Shown here piece after piece: positions 7,315 through 17,600 of a DNA stretch of 37,947 nt. The notes beneath the pieces are model-generated. The model had not been told where the DNA came from. It worked only from the letters and a program-made list of their open reading frames with translations, and did not search any database. The DNA lies in contig JASJCL010000043.1 in the NCBI GenBank assembly GCA_030066015.1, positions 1 through 37,947 on the forward strand, read 5' to 3'. The translations under genes and the position numbers were made by a program. Within the stretch, counting starts at the first letter, position 1. Each line of letters opens with the position of its first letter. The DNA comes from Desulfosarcinaceae bacterium. GTDB taxonomy: Bacteria; Desulfobacterota; Desulfobacteria; Desulfobacterales; Desulfosarcinaceae.

Positions 7315-9183
7315 ATGACCCGCATTCAGATCCTACCGGAAGTTCTCAGCAACAAGATCGCCGCCGGTGAAGTGGTGGAACGCCCCGCTTCGGTGGTCAA
7401 GGAATTGGTGGAGAACGCCCTCGACGCCGCCAGTGATCGCATCGAGGTCCTGGCAGAGGAGGGGGGGCGGCGCCTGATCCAGGTGGCCGACAATGGTCAC
7501 GGCATGTCGGCCGATGACGCACTGCTCTGCATCGAGCGCTACGCCACCAGCAAGATCCAAGCGGACCCCGACCTTTTCGCTATCCGCACCCTTGGATTTC
7601 GGGGAGAGGCCCTGCCCAGCATCGCTTCGGTATCCAAATTTAGCCTTACCACCCGGGAGGCCGGCGCCGCCACCGGCACCCAGATCCGTATCGAAGGGGG
7701 CAAGGTCTTGGGGGTCTCCGAGGTGGGCGCACCGCCGGGAACCCTCATTCAGGTGCGCCAGCTATTCTACAATATGCCGGCCCGCCGCAAATTCCTAAAG
7801 GCCATCAGCACCGAGATGGGCCACGTTGCCGACACCCTGGCCAGCCAGGCATTGGGTCGCCCCGAGGTGCATTTCAGCCTCAGCCACAATGGGCGGACGG
7901 TGCGCAACTGGTCGCGTTGCGCCGAACCGGTCGATCGTGTGGCCGCCGTATTGGGCAAAGGGGTCCGTCGGCAACTCTACCCCCTCCACTTCAAGGACCT
8001 CTACCTGACCCTCACCGGCTGGGTCGGCGCTCCCCACGTCGCGCGCAAGACCTCCCGGGGCATTCACCTGTATGTAAATGGCCGCTATGTGAAAGACCGC
8101 TCGATTCAGCACGCCCTGTTTCAGGGCTATACCGGTCGTCTCATGAAAGGCCAGTTCCCCCTTGCGGTGCTTTACCTGGAGCTGCCGTATGATCAGGTGG
8201 ACGTCAATGTTCACCCCACCAAGCATGCGGTGCGCTTCGCCCAGCAGCGGCGGATCCACCATATCGTTCAGGAAACCGTCGCGCAGGCCCTGGTGCGGGC
8301 TGAGCGATCGACCTGGGCCGTAACAAAGAGCGGCGTTGCGGACGGCGGACAATCTGCGCCGTCACCGACGTCATCACCAGCTCCCGAGGGGGTGGCGCAG
8401 GCGTCGCCGGCCTATGACGCCTTTCGACGAACCGTCGGTGGGCCCTCTCCCTCTGCGGAACCGCGTCACGGATACCCGGCGTCCCCGTTCTCCAGGGCAG
8501 CTGAAACGCCTGAACAGGGCACTATGCCGACACCGCCGGACGCCGCCACGGACAGCGAGGTTGCCCAGACCGCGCTATGGCCAATCCCCGAGGATCATCC
8601 CTGTGGCGAGTGGATCCCCTTGGGACAGATACGGGCGACCTACCTGCTCTGTGAGTCACCCGACGGTCTGGTCATCGTGGACCAGCACGCCGCTCACGAA
8701 CGGATCACCTTCGAGACCTTGCGCCAGGCGCATGCCGGCAGACCCATCGAATCGCAGGGCTTGCTGCTGCCGGAGACATTGGAATTGAGCCATGCGGAGG
8801 CCGAGATCCTCGAGCGTCTGCAGGCGGACATGGCGCGCATGGGACTGGTGGTGGAGCCTTTCGGTGGCACCACTTTCGTCATCAAAGCCGTACCCGTCAT
8901 TCTGGGCAAGGGCGCCGCGGCGGGGATCGTCAGGGATGTGGTGGATCGGATCGCCGAAGTGGGTTTCGGGAGTGGGGTTGAGCGGGTAATCGAATCCTGC
9001 TTGGTGACCATTGCCTGTCACCGCTCCATCCGGGCCCATCAGCGACTCAGCGAAGCGGAGATGAAGGCCCTTCTGGTCCAGCTGGGCCAATGCGATAATC
9101 CTGCGCACTGCCCCCATGGCCGACCCACTTGGGTGCGCTGGTCTGTCCGGGAGCTGGAAAAGGCCTTTGGTCGACTCGGCTAG
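7315..9183 (+). CDS. mutL: DNA mismatch repair protein MutL
   Basis: A 622-residue MutL. The N-terminal GHKL ATPase has 'IAAGEVVERPASVVKELVENALDA' (motif I), 'DNGHGM' (motif II) and 'GFRGEALPSIASV' (motif III); a transducer domain follows to about residue 330. A low-complexity Pro/Ser linker (about 345-420) leads to the C-terminal dimerisation domain, which carries endonuclease motifs: DQHAAHERITFE (metal-binding type), ACHRSIRA and CPHGRPTWV. This fits the nicking MutL found in organisms without MutH. It follows the 60-residue gene by 15 bp and is convergent with the next gene. Confidence 0.97.
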   Translation: MTRIQILPEVLSNKIAAGEVVERPASVVKELVENALDAASDRIEVLAEEGGRRLIQVADNGHGMSADDALLCIERYATSKIQADPDLFAIRTLGFRGEALPSIASVSKFSLTTREAGAATGTQIRIEGGKVLGVSEVGAPPGTLIQVRQLFYNMPARRKFLKAISTEMGHVADTLASQALGRPEVHFSLSHNGRTVRNWSRCAEPVDRVAAVLGKGVRRQLYPLHFKDLYLTLTGWVGAPHVARKTSRGIHLYVNGRYVKDRSIQHALFQGYTGRLMKGQFPLAVLYLELPYDQVDVNVHPTKHAVRFAQQRRIHHIVQETVAQALVRAERSTWAVTKSGVADGGQSAPSPTSSPAPEGVAQASPAYDAFRRTVGGPSPSAEPRHGYPASPFSRAAETPEQGTMPTPPDAATDSEVAQTALWPIPEDHPCGEWIPLGQIRATYLLCESPDGLVIVDQHAAHERITFETLRQAHAGRPIESQGLLLPETLELSHAEAEILERLQADMARMGLVVEPFGGTTFVIKAVPVILGKGAAAGIVRDVVDRIAEVGFGSGVERVIESCLVTIACHRSIRAHQRLSEAEMKALLVQLGQCDNPAHCPHGRPTWVRWSVRELEKAFGRLG

Positions 9184-9204
9184 CGGTGACCGCGATGACC
9201 GGAC

Positions 9205-10911
9205 CTATTGGGGGGCGACAAAGCGCTGTACCACCAATGTGGAGCGGTTCTTCTTCTTGCTCACGCCGGTTTTATTGACCACGGCGTAAATCACATCAAG
9301 GGACCCATCATTATCCACATCCCCGACATTTACATCGGCAATAAACTTCGCCACAGGGGCCGTATTCCAAACGGGCGTCAGGTTGAGGCCGTTCCACTCC
9401 AGCCCCTGCACCTGGCCGTTCTTGAACAGTTTGGTGCGGGATAGGCTGGTGAGATTCTCTGCGTTGTAGGCCACCACGACTTCGCGCTGACCATTGCCAT
9501 TGAGGTCTGCCACCAGGATGCGATGGGGCATGAAGACGCGCCTGGCACGGGCGTTGTCCTTTTTGAAGTCATCGGCCACCGTAACTTCGATGTATTGGTT
9601 GCGGCTGCCCTGATGTTCCTCGCTCGTCCAGACCTCGTCGCCACCTGCTTCAAAGAGATTCAAGCGATAGTTGCGGCTGTAATTGAGTACCGTCCGCTCA
9701 CTGCCTTCGATACCGTCTCCGTATGCCAGCGACAAAATATTGCCGCCTTTGGGAAGGGGTTGACGCAGGTCGGGCTCGTAGCGGCCCTCGCGCCACGCCA
9801 AGGAATAGACGCCGTCCTCGAACAGATGGCTGATGCCGAAGGTGTCGATATCCTCGCCCTTCTTCTGTCCGTAGAGGGAGGCCTCGCCGTCGGCGTCCAC
9901 CATCACGAGATAGAACCAGTTCTGCTTCTCCACGATGGGTTTCAGACCGGTCTCTTCCCATTCCAAGACGAAGGAGCGCAGACGATCGCTGCCGGTCGGC
10001 AGGTTGGTGACGAATATTTCCGCTTTGCCGTTGTCATTGATGTCGGCCACGTGGATATTGAGAAAGAGGTTGCGGGATTTTGCTTCATATTCGCTCACGC
10101 GCGTCAATTGACCCTGGACCAGACGGTGAAGCGTTATCGTGTTCCCGTCGGCGATCACGATCTCGTTGGCGCCGTCCCCATCCACATCGCCTACGGCAAC
10201 GGCGCTCAGCTCGGTTTTAAAAGCACGGCTGATCCACGGCTCGCTCAAACCACGCAGGGTGCGGGTGCCGGTGGCCTGAAGCGAGGCGCTGCCAGGGGCG
10301 AGGAGCGTTTCAGGATGGCGGCGCGGATCTGACGCTGGCGGCGCCGCCGGTTGGGTGGGCGCTGCAGGGGCCAGGGCCGTCGCAGCGGGCTGGCGCGGAA
10401 CGATCCCCAGCAGGGCCTGATTGACATCGGCGGAGAAGGCATCCACGTGTCGAATTACTTCACTCTGGGATTCCCCCACTTGGTGGAAGGAGACCCGGGG
10501 ATCGCCGGTGTCGACGGCGAATACCTGCGCATCGGTGCTGATGGTCTCACCGAAAACCGTCAGGCTTCCCACCATCACATAGTCCGCTCCCAGACGGCGT
10601 GCCAGATCAATGGCCCTTGACGGGGGCAGGGGGCCCTGCGGCAAGTCGGCGGCCGCCAGGGCGTCGGCCACCAGCTGATGCTCCACGGGGATCAAGCGGC
10701 CCGGCACCGTGAGGCGCGAGGTGAGCATATTCTGAAGCCCCCGCTGGAGAAAGGCCAGATCCTGATCGGCATTGATGGCCAGGGGCAAAATGACAATCCT
10801 CTTGGATTCCTGAGCATTGGCTGGGAAGCTGGCCGCTGCCACAATGAGGATGATGGCGACGAGCCACCCAATGACTATGGTACGTCCCAGTTGGGTGCAA
10901 TGGTTCTTCAA
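9205..10911 (-). CDS. Secreted FG-GAP/VCBS repeat protein with TolB-like N-terminus
   Basis: A 568-residue exported protein. After a signal peptide (hydrophobic about 11-32, cleavage near ANAQE) comes a domain of about 130 residues ('RIVILPLAINADQDLAFLQRG', 'MLTSRL', 'DLARRLGADYVMVGSLTVFG') resembling the TolB-N/FlgO type fold found in periplasmic proteins. A Pro/Ala linker (about 170-205) leads to repeated FG-GAP/VCBS calcium-binding-like units: DVDGDGANEI, DINDNGKAEI, DLNGNGQREV and DVDNDGSLDV. These units normally build a beta-propeller. The start is TTG at 10911 with GGAAGGAG 5-6 bases upstream. Function unknown; probably periplasmic or envelope-associated. Confidence 0.8.
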   Translation of the reverse strand: MKNHCTQLGRTIVIGWLVAIILIVAAASFPANAQESKRIVILPLAINADQDLAFLQRGLQNMLTSRLTVPGRLIPVEHQLVADALAAADLPQGPLPPSRAIDLARRLGADYVMVGSLTVFGETISTDAQVFAVDTGDPRVSFHQVGESQSEVIRHVDAFSADVNQALLGIVPRQPAATALAPAAPTQPAAPPASDPRRHPETLLAPGSASLQATGTRTLRGLSEPWISRAFKTELSAVAVGDVDGDGANEIVIADGNTITLHRLVQGQLTRVSEYEAKSRNLFLNIHVADINDNGKAEIFVTNLPTGSDRLRSFVLEWEETGLKPIVEKQNWFYLVMVDADGEASLYGQKKGEDIDTFGISHLFEDGVYSLAWREGRYEPDLRQPLPKGGNILSLAYGDGIEGSERTVLNYSRNYRLNLFEAGGDEVWTSEEHQGSRNQYIEVTVADDFKKDNARARRVFMPHRILVADLNGNGQREVVVAYNAENLTSLSRTKLFKNGQVQGLEWNGLNLTPVWNTAPVAKFIADVNVGDVDNDGSLDVIYAVVNKTGVSKKKNRSTLVVQRFVAPQ

Positions 10912-10971
10912 GTGTGACTCCTTCCAAATATAGAACGATCCCGCCCGCGTCTTAAACGCATTCGAGCCCTG

Positions 10972-10999
10972 TTTATCCTCTGACAGGGATGGATGTCAA
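10972..10999 (-). promoter_or_regulatory. Promoter for the FG-GAP protein gene
   Basis: On the minus strand TTGACA (10994-10999) is followed after 16 bases by GATAAA (10972-10977). This would place a start site about 50-55 bases upstream of the TTG start codon at 10911. The rest of the 219-bp gap (10912-11130) shows nothing else that I can name. Confidence 0.5.
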
Positions 11000-11130
11000 A
11001 CCCTTGCTGTTGGTCGGCCGCCGGGTTTGTCGCCCTCCCGCTGCATCCGGTTTTTCCGGTGGGCCCCGTGGTCCGGATAGGGATCGCAGAGAGCGGGAAC
11101 CACGCCGCTATCTTTCCCGACGGCCCCCAT

Positions 11131-12495
11131 TTAAAACAACCGCTGTAATGCCTGGCGATCGTATTTGCCGGTGGCCAGCATCGGCATCCGGTCCACGATC
11201 TTCATACGTCGGGGTAGTGCCTGGGGTTCCAGCGCATGCGTCAAGACCTCGCGCAGGACGCCGGCCTGGACGTCACCCTCGACGACGGCAACGATCTCCG
11301 CCCCGCGGGCCGCCGATCCGGGCAGTTTGAAGACAACGGCGTCCGACACCCCGGGCTGCACCATCAGCAACTCCTTCACCAGTGTCATATCCACCCGCGT
11401 ACCCCCCACCTTGACGATCCCGTCGTTGCGCCCCCTCAAAACAAGGGAGCCGTCAGCGGCGGTTTCGAGACGATCGGCCAAGATAAAACGCCCCTCCTGG
11501 TCACGGGGCAGGTCCGGAGAGATGAAGGTGGAGCGCACGGCGGCTTGGCTCGCCGTGATATCGACCGTCACCGGGGCGAAGGGGGTCAATCCGGTTTCGC
11601 CCGCCTGGCGGCAGCGGCTGGCGATGCCACCGGTTTCGGTGGATCCATAAATCTCATAGAGGGGGGCACCGGTCGCGGTGCTGAAGGCTTCCCCATCCGC
11701 CGGATCCAAAGGTCCGGTGGATGAGAACGCCATGCGCAATCGATGGTCGCCAAAGGGGAGGTGCCTGAGGCTGCGATAGTGCACCGGCAGGCTCACCAAT
11801 ATGGTGGCTTGGGTGTTTTTTAGGGCGGCGAGGATTTCGTGGGGAAAAACCGGGGTGGCGGCACTCACCCAGGCTCCACTGAGCAGGGGCAGGAGCACGC
11901 CATACAAGAGGCCATAGATGTGGTGGGGCGGGGCCGTGGCCAATATTCGGTCCGTCGGGGTCACCCCGAATCGCCGGGCCAAATAGTCCGTTTCGGCCAG
12001 GAGGTTGGTGGGGGTCTTGGTCCAGATCTTGGGCCGGCCGGTGCTGCCCCCGGTGAAGAGGTAGACCCATGGATCATCGACACCCACGAGACAGATGCCC
12101 GCCACGTCCCCCGTCTCGGAGGCCGGATCGGGCGCAGGGGCGGCATCGGTCCTCAGGGTGATCACCTCTGGCGGCAGCGCTGGGGCGTCCGTCCGCCCCA
12201 CGACGGCGGCCGCAAAGGGGAACTCGCGATGCAACGCTTTTAGGGTCGGAGCGGAATGGGCGTGGGGCAGAATCAAGGGGATTCCCGTCCGAAGCCCGGC
12301 CAGGAGGGCGGCTGCCACCACCGCCCGATCCCCGCAGCAGAGGCAGACCGGCTTCCCCCCGGCGGCCGACCGCATCTGCACCGCCAGGCGATCGGCCATG
12401 CGGTGGATATGTTGAAAGGTGACTTCTTCGCAAAAGTACCGAGCCCCCGCAGCTCGCCTGCGGTTGAGCGACGCTATCAACTTGGGACCTTCCAT
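11131..12495 (-). CDS. Acyl-AMP ligase (ANL superfamily), ApeH-like
   Basis: A 454-residue adenylate-forming enzyme expected to activate a carboxylic acid with ATP and load it onto an ACP or CoA. The P-loop motif TGGSTGRPK lies at about 148-156, YGSTETGG follows in the core, and the C-terminal catalytic lysine motif TGKYDRQAL is near the end. At 454 residues it is shorter than acyl-CoA synthetases and similar to the ApeH-type ligases of aryl-polyene clusters. The ATG at 12495 (GAGAGG upstream) is chosen rather than a much longer frame that would overlap the divergent radical SAM gene. The acid substrate cannot be read from the sequence. Confidence 0.8.
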   Translation of the reverse strand: MEGPKLIASLNRRRAAGARYFCEEVTFQHIHRMADRLAVQMRSAAGGKPVCLCCGDRAVVAAALLAGLRTGIPLILPHAHSAPTLKALHREFPFAAAVVGRTDAPALPPEVITLRTDAAPAPDPASETGDVAGICLVGVDDPWVYLFTGGSTGRPKIWTKTPTNLLAETDYLARRFGVTPTDRILATAPPHHIYGLLYGVLLPLLSGAWVSAATPVFPHEILAALKNTQATILVSLPVHYRSLRHLPFGDHRLRMAFSSTGPLDPADGEAFSTATGAPLYEIYGSTETGGIASRCRQAGETGLTPFAPVTVDITASQAAVRSTFISPDLPRDQEGRFILADRLETAADGSLVLRGRNDGIVKVGGTRVDMTLVKELLMVQPGVSDAVVFKLPGSAARGAEIVAVVEGDVQAGVLREVLTHALEPQALPRRMKIVDRMPMLATGKYDRQALQRLF

Positions 12496-12600
12496 ACTGC
12501 CTCTCGCAAAGGGTCTGAAGGGCGGTTGGATCACATACCGGAATCCCTTATCCCCAGGTTTCAGCAATGCCACTGACGCCGGCGAAGCGCTTTGATTCGC

Positions 12601-12629
12601 TTGACAGCGACCCCCGATTCCACTAGGTT
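12601..12629 (+). promoter_or_regulatory. Promoter for the rSAM-SPASM gene
   Basis: TTGACA (12601-12606), a 17-bp spacer and TAGGTT (12624-12629) lie 38 bp before the start at 12667. The downstream half of the spacer plus the start of the -10 reads TCCACTA, and the same string occurs at the same distance in the candidate promoter at 33841. Confidence 0.5.
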
Positions 12630-12666
12630 CACTAGCTTGATCGACGGTACCATCAGAGGAGGCCCC

Positions 12667-13731
12667 ATGGGCGGCTGCAGCAGCGAACCATCCAGCTTTG
12701 GCTTCGATCCCGAACTGGTGGCGGAGACGGCGCGCAAGAACCGGCTGCTCACCATGGAGATCGAGTTTAGCCTGCGCTGCAACTTCAACTGCCCCTACTG
12801 CTATGTTCCCAGCGAAGCGCAGCTCCGGGGCGAGATGTCGCCCGAGGAGCACAAGCGCGTGCTCCTCCAGGCCCGCGATTTAGGTGCCGGCCGCATTATC
12901 ATACTGGGCGGCGAGCCCACCATCTATCTCCATCTCACCGAAATGATCGCTTTTATTCGGGATGCCGGAATGGGGGTGGAGCTGTTCACCAACGGCTCCG
13001 GTGTGACCCAAGATCTGGCCCGCTTCCTCGCCGAGCACCGGGTGCGGGTCGTTCTGAAGATGAACAGCTTCGACGCCCGGCGCCAGGACAGATTGTCCGG
13101 CAGGGAGGGCGCCCACGAGCTGATCCACCAGGCACTCGACCATCTCAAGGGAGCGGGGTATCCATCTGCCGACCATTTCCTGGCGATCTCCACCGTCATC
13201 TGCCGCCAGAACCTCCAAGAGCTGCCCGGCATGTGGACCTGGCTCAAGGATCAGGGGATCCATCCCTATTTCGAAACCATCACCCCCCAGGCCAATGCCA
13301 AGCAGAACCCATGGCTGGCGGTCTCACCCGGTGAGGTGCGCGCCCTCTTCGAGGAGATCGCCACCATCGACGCGGCGCGCTACGGTCAGAGCTGGTCGAT
13401 CCAGCCACCCCTCCTGGGCAATCGCTGCCTACGCCACCAGTTCTCCTGCCTCGTCGGCGCGCGCGGCGATGTGATGCCCTGTGTGGGCGTCAACCTCCCC
13501 ATCGGCAACGTTCGTGAACAGCCGCTGGCCGACATCATCGCCAACAGCCGGGTCCTTCACGATCTCAAACACCATCGCGACACAATCAAAGGCCCCTGCC
13601 GCACCTGCGAGAAGGCCGCCCACTGCTACGGCTGCCGCGGGGCGGCCTACCAGCTCACGGGAGATTATCTGGCCTCCGATCCCCTCTGCTGGCATTGTGC
13701 CGATACGGACGAATCCTCGTCGCAAGGGTAG
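12667..13731 (+). CDS. Radical SAM protein with SPASM domain
   Basis: A 354-residue radical SAM enzyme. The [4Fe-4S] motif is C38-x3-C42-x2-C45 (RCNFNCPYC), followed by the GGEP motif (IILGGEPTIY). The C-terminal half carries a cysteine set typical of SPASM domains ('NRCLRHQFSC', 'GDVMPCVGVNLPIGNV', 'GPCRTCEKAAHCYGCRGAAYQ', 'PLCWHC'), which holds auxiliary Fe-S clusters. The ATG at 12667 has AGAGGAGG a few bases upstream. It is divergent from the ligase gene. The stop codon TAG lies inside the first unit of a tandem repeat. No precursor peptide gene is visible, so a peptide-modifying role is not supported; a role on a pathway intermediate is equally possible. Confidence 0.9.
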   Translation: MGGCSSEPSSFGFDPELVAETARKNRLLTMEIEFSLRCNFNCPYCYVPSEAQLRGEMSPEEHKRVLLQARDLGAGRIIILGGEPTIYLHLTEMIAFIRDAGMGVELFTNGSGVTQDLARFLAEHRVRVVLKMNSFDARRQDRLSGREGAHELIHQALDHLKGAGYPSADHFLAISTVICRQNLQELPGMWTWLKDQGIHPYFETITPQANAKQNPWLAVSPGEVRALFEEIATIDAARYGQSWSIQPPLLGNRCLRHQFSCLVGARGDVMPCVGVNLPIGNVREQPLADIIANSRVLHDLKHHRDTIKGPCRTCEKAAHCYGCRGAAYQLTGDYLASDPLCWHCADTDESSSQG

Positions 13732-13798
13732 GCCTCGTTCCGAGGGTAGGCCTCGTTCCGAGGGTAGGCCTCGTTCCGAGGTTGGGCCTCTTCCCGTG
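13727..13798 (+). repeat. Tandem repeat, 18-bp unit, 3 exact copies plus 1 degenerate
   Basis: The unit GGTAGGCCTCGTTCCGAG occurs exactly at 13727-13744, 13745-13762 and 13763-13780, with a decayed fourth copy at 13781-13798. Each unit contains the small palindrome CCTCG-TTC-CGAGG. The first copy supplies the stop codon of the rSAM-SPASM gene. The same core recurs in the array at 27689. Confidence 0.95.
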
Positions 13799-13831
13799 GG
13801 TGAACCCACCATCGATGGATGGGGTCTCCCT

Positions 13832-14680
13832 CTACGGGCCGGTTTCCGCTGGCGCAGTTGTCCCAGGCCCCAAGCGGTCCATTATCTTGCGATCGATGAG
13901 GTCCTCCAGGGGGACCACCATCAGCTGGCGATTCGCCAATCCCGCCAACACCCGCTCAACCTCTGCCAACCAGATCGGCACCTCCGCCGGTCGCGGCGGC
14001 GCAGCATCGTGGAGCAGGAGGATGTCCCCCGGCCGTACGCGCCGGAGTAGCTTTGTCGCCAGATCCGCCAAGCGTCGGTTCCCCAGATCATATGCCCGCC
14101 GGCTGAAATTGACGACAATAAGATCCAGCGGCCGCAGCACACCACCCAAAAGGGGATTGGTAATTCCCACCGGCGGCCGAAACGCCCGGGGTCGGACACC
14201 ATGACCGGCCAGCAGCCGTTGTGTCGCGACGATATCGGCGGACAGACGCTTGCTGGAGCGCAGCATGAGCCAGGGGGCATGGCTATAGGAGTGATTCCCA
14301 ACGGTGTGTCCGGCGGCCAGGATGGCGTCCACCAGATCGGGGTGGCGGGCGGCCCGACGGCCCAGCAGGAAAAAGGTCGCCCGGATCCCATGCCTGTGCA
14401 GGAGTTCCAAAAGGGCCGGCGTTGTGGCGGGATCGGGCCCGTCATCGAAGGTCAAGGCGACCGCCCTTGATTGGCGGCTGCCATGGCTGATGACGGGCAG
14501 ATACCAGCTCCAGTGGGGGAAGAACGGGGCCAGGCAACAGATGCCGGCATAGACCGCCAGCGGTAGCATGGCCAACGGCGGCGCCACGAAGATCACCGCC
14601 CCGGCACAGATGAGGGCTGCCAGCGCCCAGCCGTGGGCCGGTGACCAGCGACCGCTGTGATCCTTTCCGGTCAACGTCAT
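13832..14680 (-). CDS. Polysaccharide deacetylase (NodB-fold) membrane protein
   Basis: A 282-residue protein with two N-terminal hydrophobic segments (about 17-53) and a NodB-homology domain from about residue 70. Metal and catalytic motifs are intact: TFDDGPD (Asp79, Asp80), HSYSH (His130, His134), FRPPVG and a terminal 'DILLLHD' histidine motif. Carbohydrate esterase family 4 enzymes remove N- or O-acetyl groups from sugars with a divalent metal. The gene's start overlaps the stop of the MMPL-methyltransferase gene in an ATGA arrangement, so the two are translationally coupled. This suggests a job on a glycosylated or acetylated product rather than on cell wall, but that is inference. Confidence 0.85.
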   Translation of the reverse strand: MTLTGKDHSGRWSPAHGWALAALICAGAVIFVAPPLAMLPLAVYAGICCLAPFFPHWSWYLPVISHGSRQSRAVALTFDDGPDPATTPALLELLHRHGIRATFFLLGRRAARHPDLVDAILAAGHTVGNHSYSHAPWLMLRSSKRLSADIVATQRLLAGHGVRPRAFRPPVGITNPLLGGVLRPLDLIVVNFSRRAYDLGNRRLADLATKLLRRVRPGDILLLHDAAPPRPAEVPIWLAEVERVLAGLANRQLMVVPLEDLIDRKIMDRLGPGTTAPAETGP

Positions 14681-17600
14681 CGACCCTCCTCCCCGGCGAA
14701 ATGAGGCACCGGACGCAGTACGAACCAGGCCAGCTCTCCTTTGATGCCCGACGGGGCTTCGGCGTCAACACGAAAGCCACCTCTGGAAAAGAGCCGAACG
14801 AGCTCTTCGGGGGTGCGGTAGTGGGCGCGGAATCCCTGGCGGCGGAGTTTGAAATCCTCAAACCGGAATAGGAGCGTCCGGCCTTGGTTGGAGGGGATTA
14901 CCGAACGCACCAGCACCTGCCCGTTGGTCGATAGCGCGCTGTAAAGGCGCTGAAGGGTCAATTCAAGTGCCCTGTCACTGAGGTAGTGGGTCATGTCCAG
15001 CAAGGTGACCAGCTGGGCCGGTTGCGGCGCCTGCGGAATATCCGGGGCACCGCCCTGGACGATCTCTCCGCGGTCGCCCAGGGTCAGGTTGGCCACCCGA
15101 ACCCGATCGATCTGCGGTTCCAGGCCAAAGAGCTTCGCCTTGGGAAAGGTTTCGGAGAGCCAATTGGCCGGGACGCCGTAGCCGCTACCGATATCCAGTA
15201 TGGTCTCGACGTCCCCGGTATCGGGAAGCAGCGGCCCGATCTCGGTGAACAAGGGATCGAAGTGGAGTTTAAAGCGGGCGAAAAGCCGTGGGTACCCTTC
15301 CAGGCTGCGATAGCGCCAGCGCACCCGCGCGGCGGTGTCGAGGGCGTCCTCCGGCGGACGTCGTGCCACATGGCGGTCCAGCAGCGGCGGCAGGATGAGA
15401 AAGGCGCCCAGCAGGCAGTATCCGATTCCCAGCAGCGAGGTCAGGCCCACGCTGCGCAATAGGGCGTGCTGAGCGGTGCCCATTACGCCGAAACCGATCA
15501 GGGTGGAGGCGGAGGCCATAAGGATCGCGGTGCGCACCAGGGTGAAGGGGGGTGCCGTGGCATGCTGATAGCGCTGGTAGGAGCGGATAAAAAAAAGGGT
15601 GTAGTCGATACCCATGCCAAACACCACGATGGCCAGCATGAGGCCCGGCAGGTCCAAGTGGTGGCCGAGAAGGTTGAGGGTTCCCAGGGTGGCAACCATG
15701 GCGAAGAGGAGCGGCAGGAGGGCGATGAGGGTGAGCTTGAGATCGGCAAAGAAGAGCAGCAGCAGGCAGATCACAGCGCCGCCGATCACCGCCAGCATCT
15801 GGGCAAAGGTCGTGAACAGCAGCTCTCCCAGGCGGCTGGCGAATCCCTGCGGGTCGAAGATGATGGCGGTGACGGCCCATTCCCGGGGGGCGCTGACCAC
15901 GGGGCGTTCAGATGGGCCGCGGTTTTCAAGAGGGCTGAGGGCTACGAAATGGCGCCAGGTGCCCGTTTCAGCATCATGGGAGATTTGCAGGAGTCGCTGG
16001 ATGGCAGGGGCCATCTCCGCGGAGGGGTTCGGGATGCCGTTGGGCGTCAGCTGACCGATAAAGGGCGCGAAGGCGTCCGGCGTGAAGCCAAGTGTGGCGG
16101 CGCTTGTTTTCAGCGACCGGGTCACCCGCGCGCGGCGCTCGGGCGTCCAAAAATCTGTCCAAGCTGCCAGGTTGGCTTCCAGCCGCTCGCGCCCGGGAAA
16201 GACCATCGCGGCGGTGAAGCCGGTGAAACCGTTCGACTGTTGTTCCATGGCGGTCAATAACCGGTCGCTCTGCGACTGCAGATCCGCCAGGCTGGCAGCT
16301 TCCAGGAGCAGGTAGGTGCGGTCGAAGAGATTGCCCCAGATCTCCTGGAGGGCGGCCTCGGCCGCCAAGGTCTGCCGACTGACGGTGTTCAATCGGCTCA
16401 GTTCGGTGTCGAAGTCGGGTCTGGCAAAGATGGTCAGTAGCGCGCCGAGGCCAAGGACCAGGATCAATCCGGGTACACCGCCGCGGGCCAGGCGGTTTGC
16501 CAGACGGTGCAGGATAAGGGGGCGGCGGCTGCTGGCTGCCGGCATCTGGGGAAATATCGTGGGAAACACCGTGTGAACGAAGAGAAAGGCGTAGCCGATG
16601 CCCAACGCCGTGAAGTATCCCAGTTGGGTAAATATGGTGACGCCGCTCAGGCCCAAGGTGGCGAAGGCGCCCACCGTGGTGAGCGCCGCCAGGAGGCCCA
16701 CCGACCAGACTTCGTGGGAGGCCGCTTTTCCGGTGGTGGGTTTGGAGCGGTCGAGAAAGAGCAGATAGCAAATGCCGTGGTCCACGGTGATGGAGATGAT
16801 GGCCCCGCCAAAACCCAGCACCAGGAGCGAAATGGTGTCATTGAAAAGTGAGATGGTGAAGAGCGCTGCCGCTGTGCCGCCTGCGGCGGGCAAGAGGGCC
16901 ATCAGCCCCACCCAGGGGCGGGGAAAGGCGATGAGCAGCAGGAGGGCGATCCCAATAGTGGCCAGCAGCAGGGCACGGCGGACATCCGCTTTGACGATGG
17001 TTTCGTTGTCCAGGGCTGCCCGGTGGGCACCCACCACGGTGAGCGTGAGGCGGTTGTCCGGGGTGTCGAAGCGGTCCTTTAACGCCAATTCCAGCGATGC
17101 GAGTGCGCCACTGATGCGGGCTGCCAGTTGCGTGTCGGTGGCCGAACCCGACGGAACCGCTCCGGTGAGCGTGTGCCGACCGTCGCTGGAGATCAGCCGT
17201 CCCTGCACCATGCGAACGGCCTGGTGCGGCGCCAGCGTGCCCAGACGGGCCAGGACGATCTCGCGCAGCCCCAAGGGATCCGCCGCCAGGAGGTGGTACT
17301 GGCCGATAGCGTCCATGCCGGCCAGCTGCTGGAACTCTTGGGTGAGGCGGGCCGTGATCGCTTCGGGGAGGAGCCGGGGACCGACCTCATCCTCCAGGTC
17401 CGCTGCACTGAAGAGCATGGGCAGATGGGCGGTGGTGTGGGAGACCAGTTCAGGCAGGCCGCGCTGCAACTCGTCGAAGCCGATGCTGGCGAACAGAGGA
17501 CTTTTACCGAGGGCGGCCTCCACCGCAAGGCCGATTGTGACCAGCCGCTGTGGATCGGGTGCCGTCAGGCCAACGTCGATGGTGATGCGGTCCTTCATGG

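Noticed and set aside
12496-12852. Longer N-terminus for the acyl-AMP ligase reaching to 12852
   Set aside because: It would overlap the divergent rSAM-SPASM gene by about 190 bp, the extra residues look random, and ATG 12495 has a ribosome site.
12667-13731. RiPP-maturase system around the SPASM radical SAM protein
   Set aside because: No small precursor peptide, leader-binding or protease gene is near; the neighbours are lipid/polyketide genes.
13727-13798. CRISPR array
   Set aside because: Units are directly adjacent with no spacers, the unit is 18 bp, and no cas genes are present. It is a plain tandem repeat.
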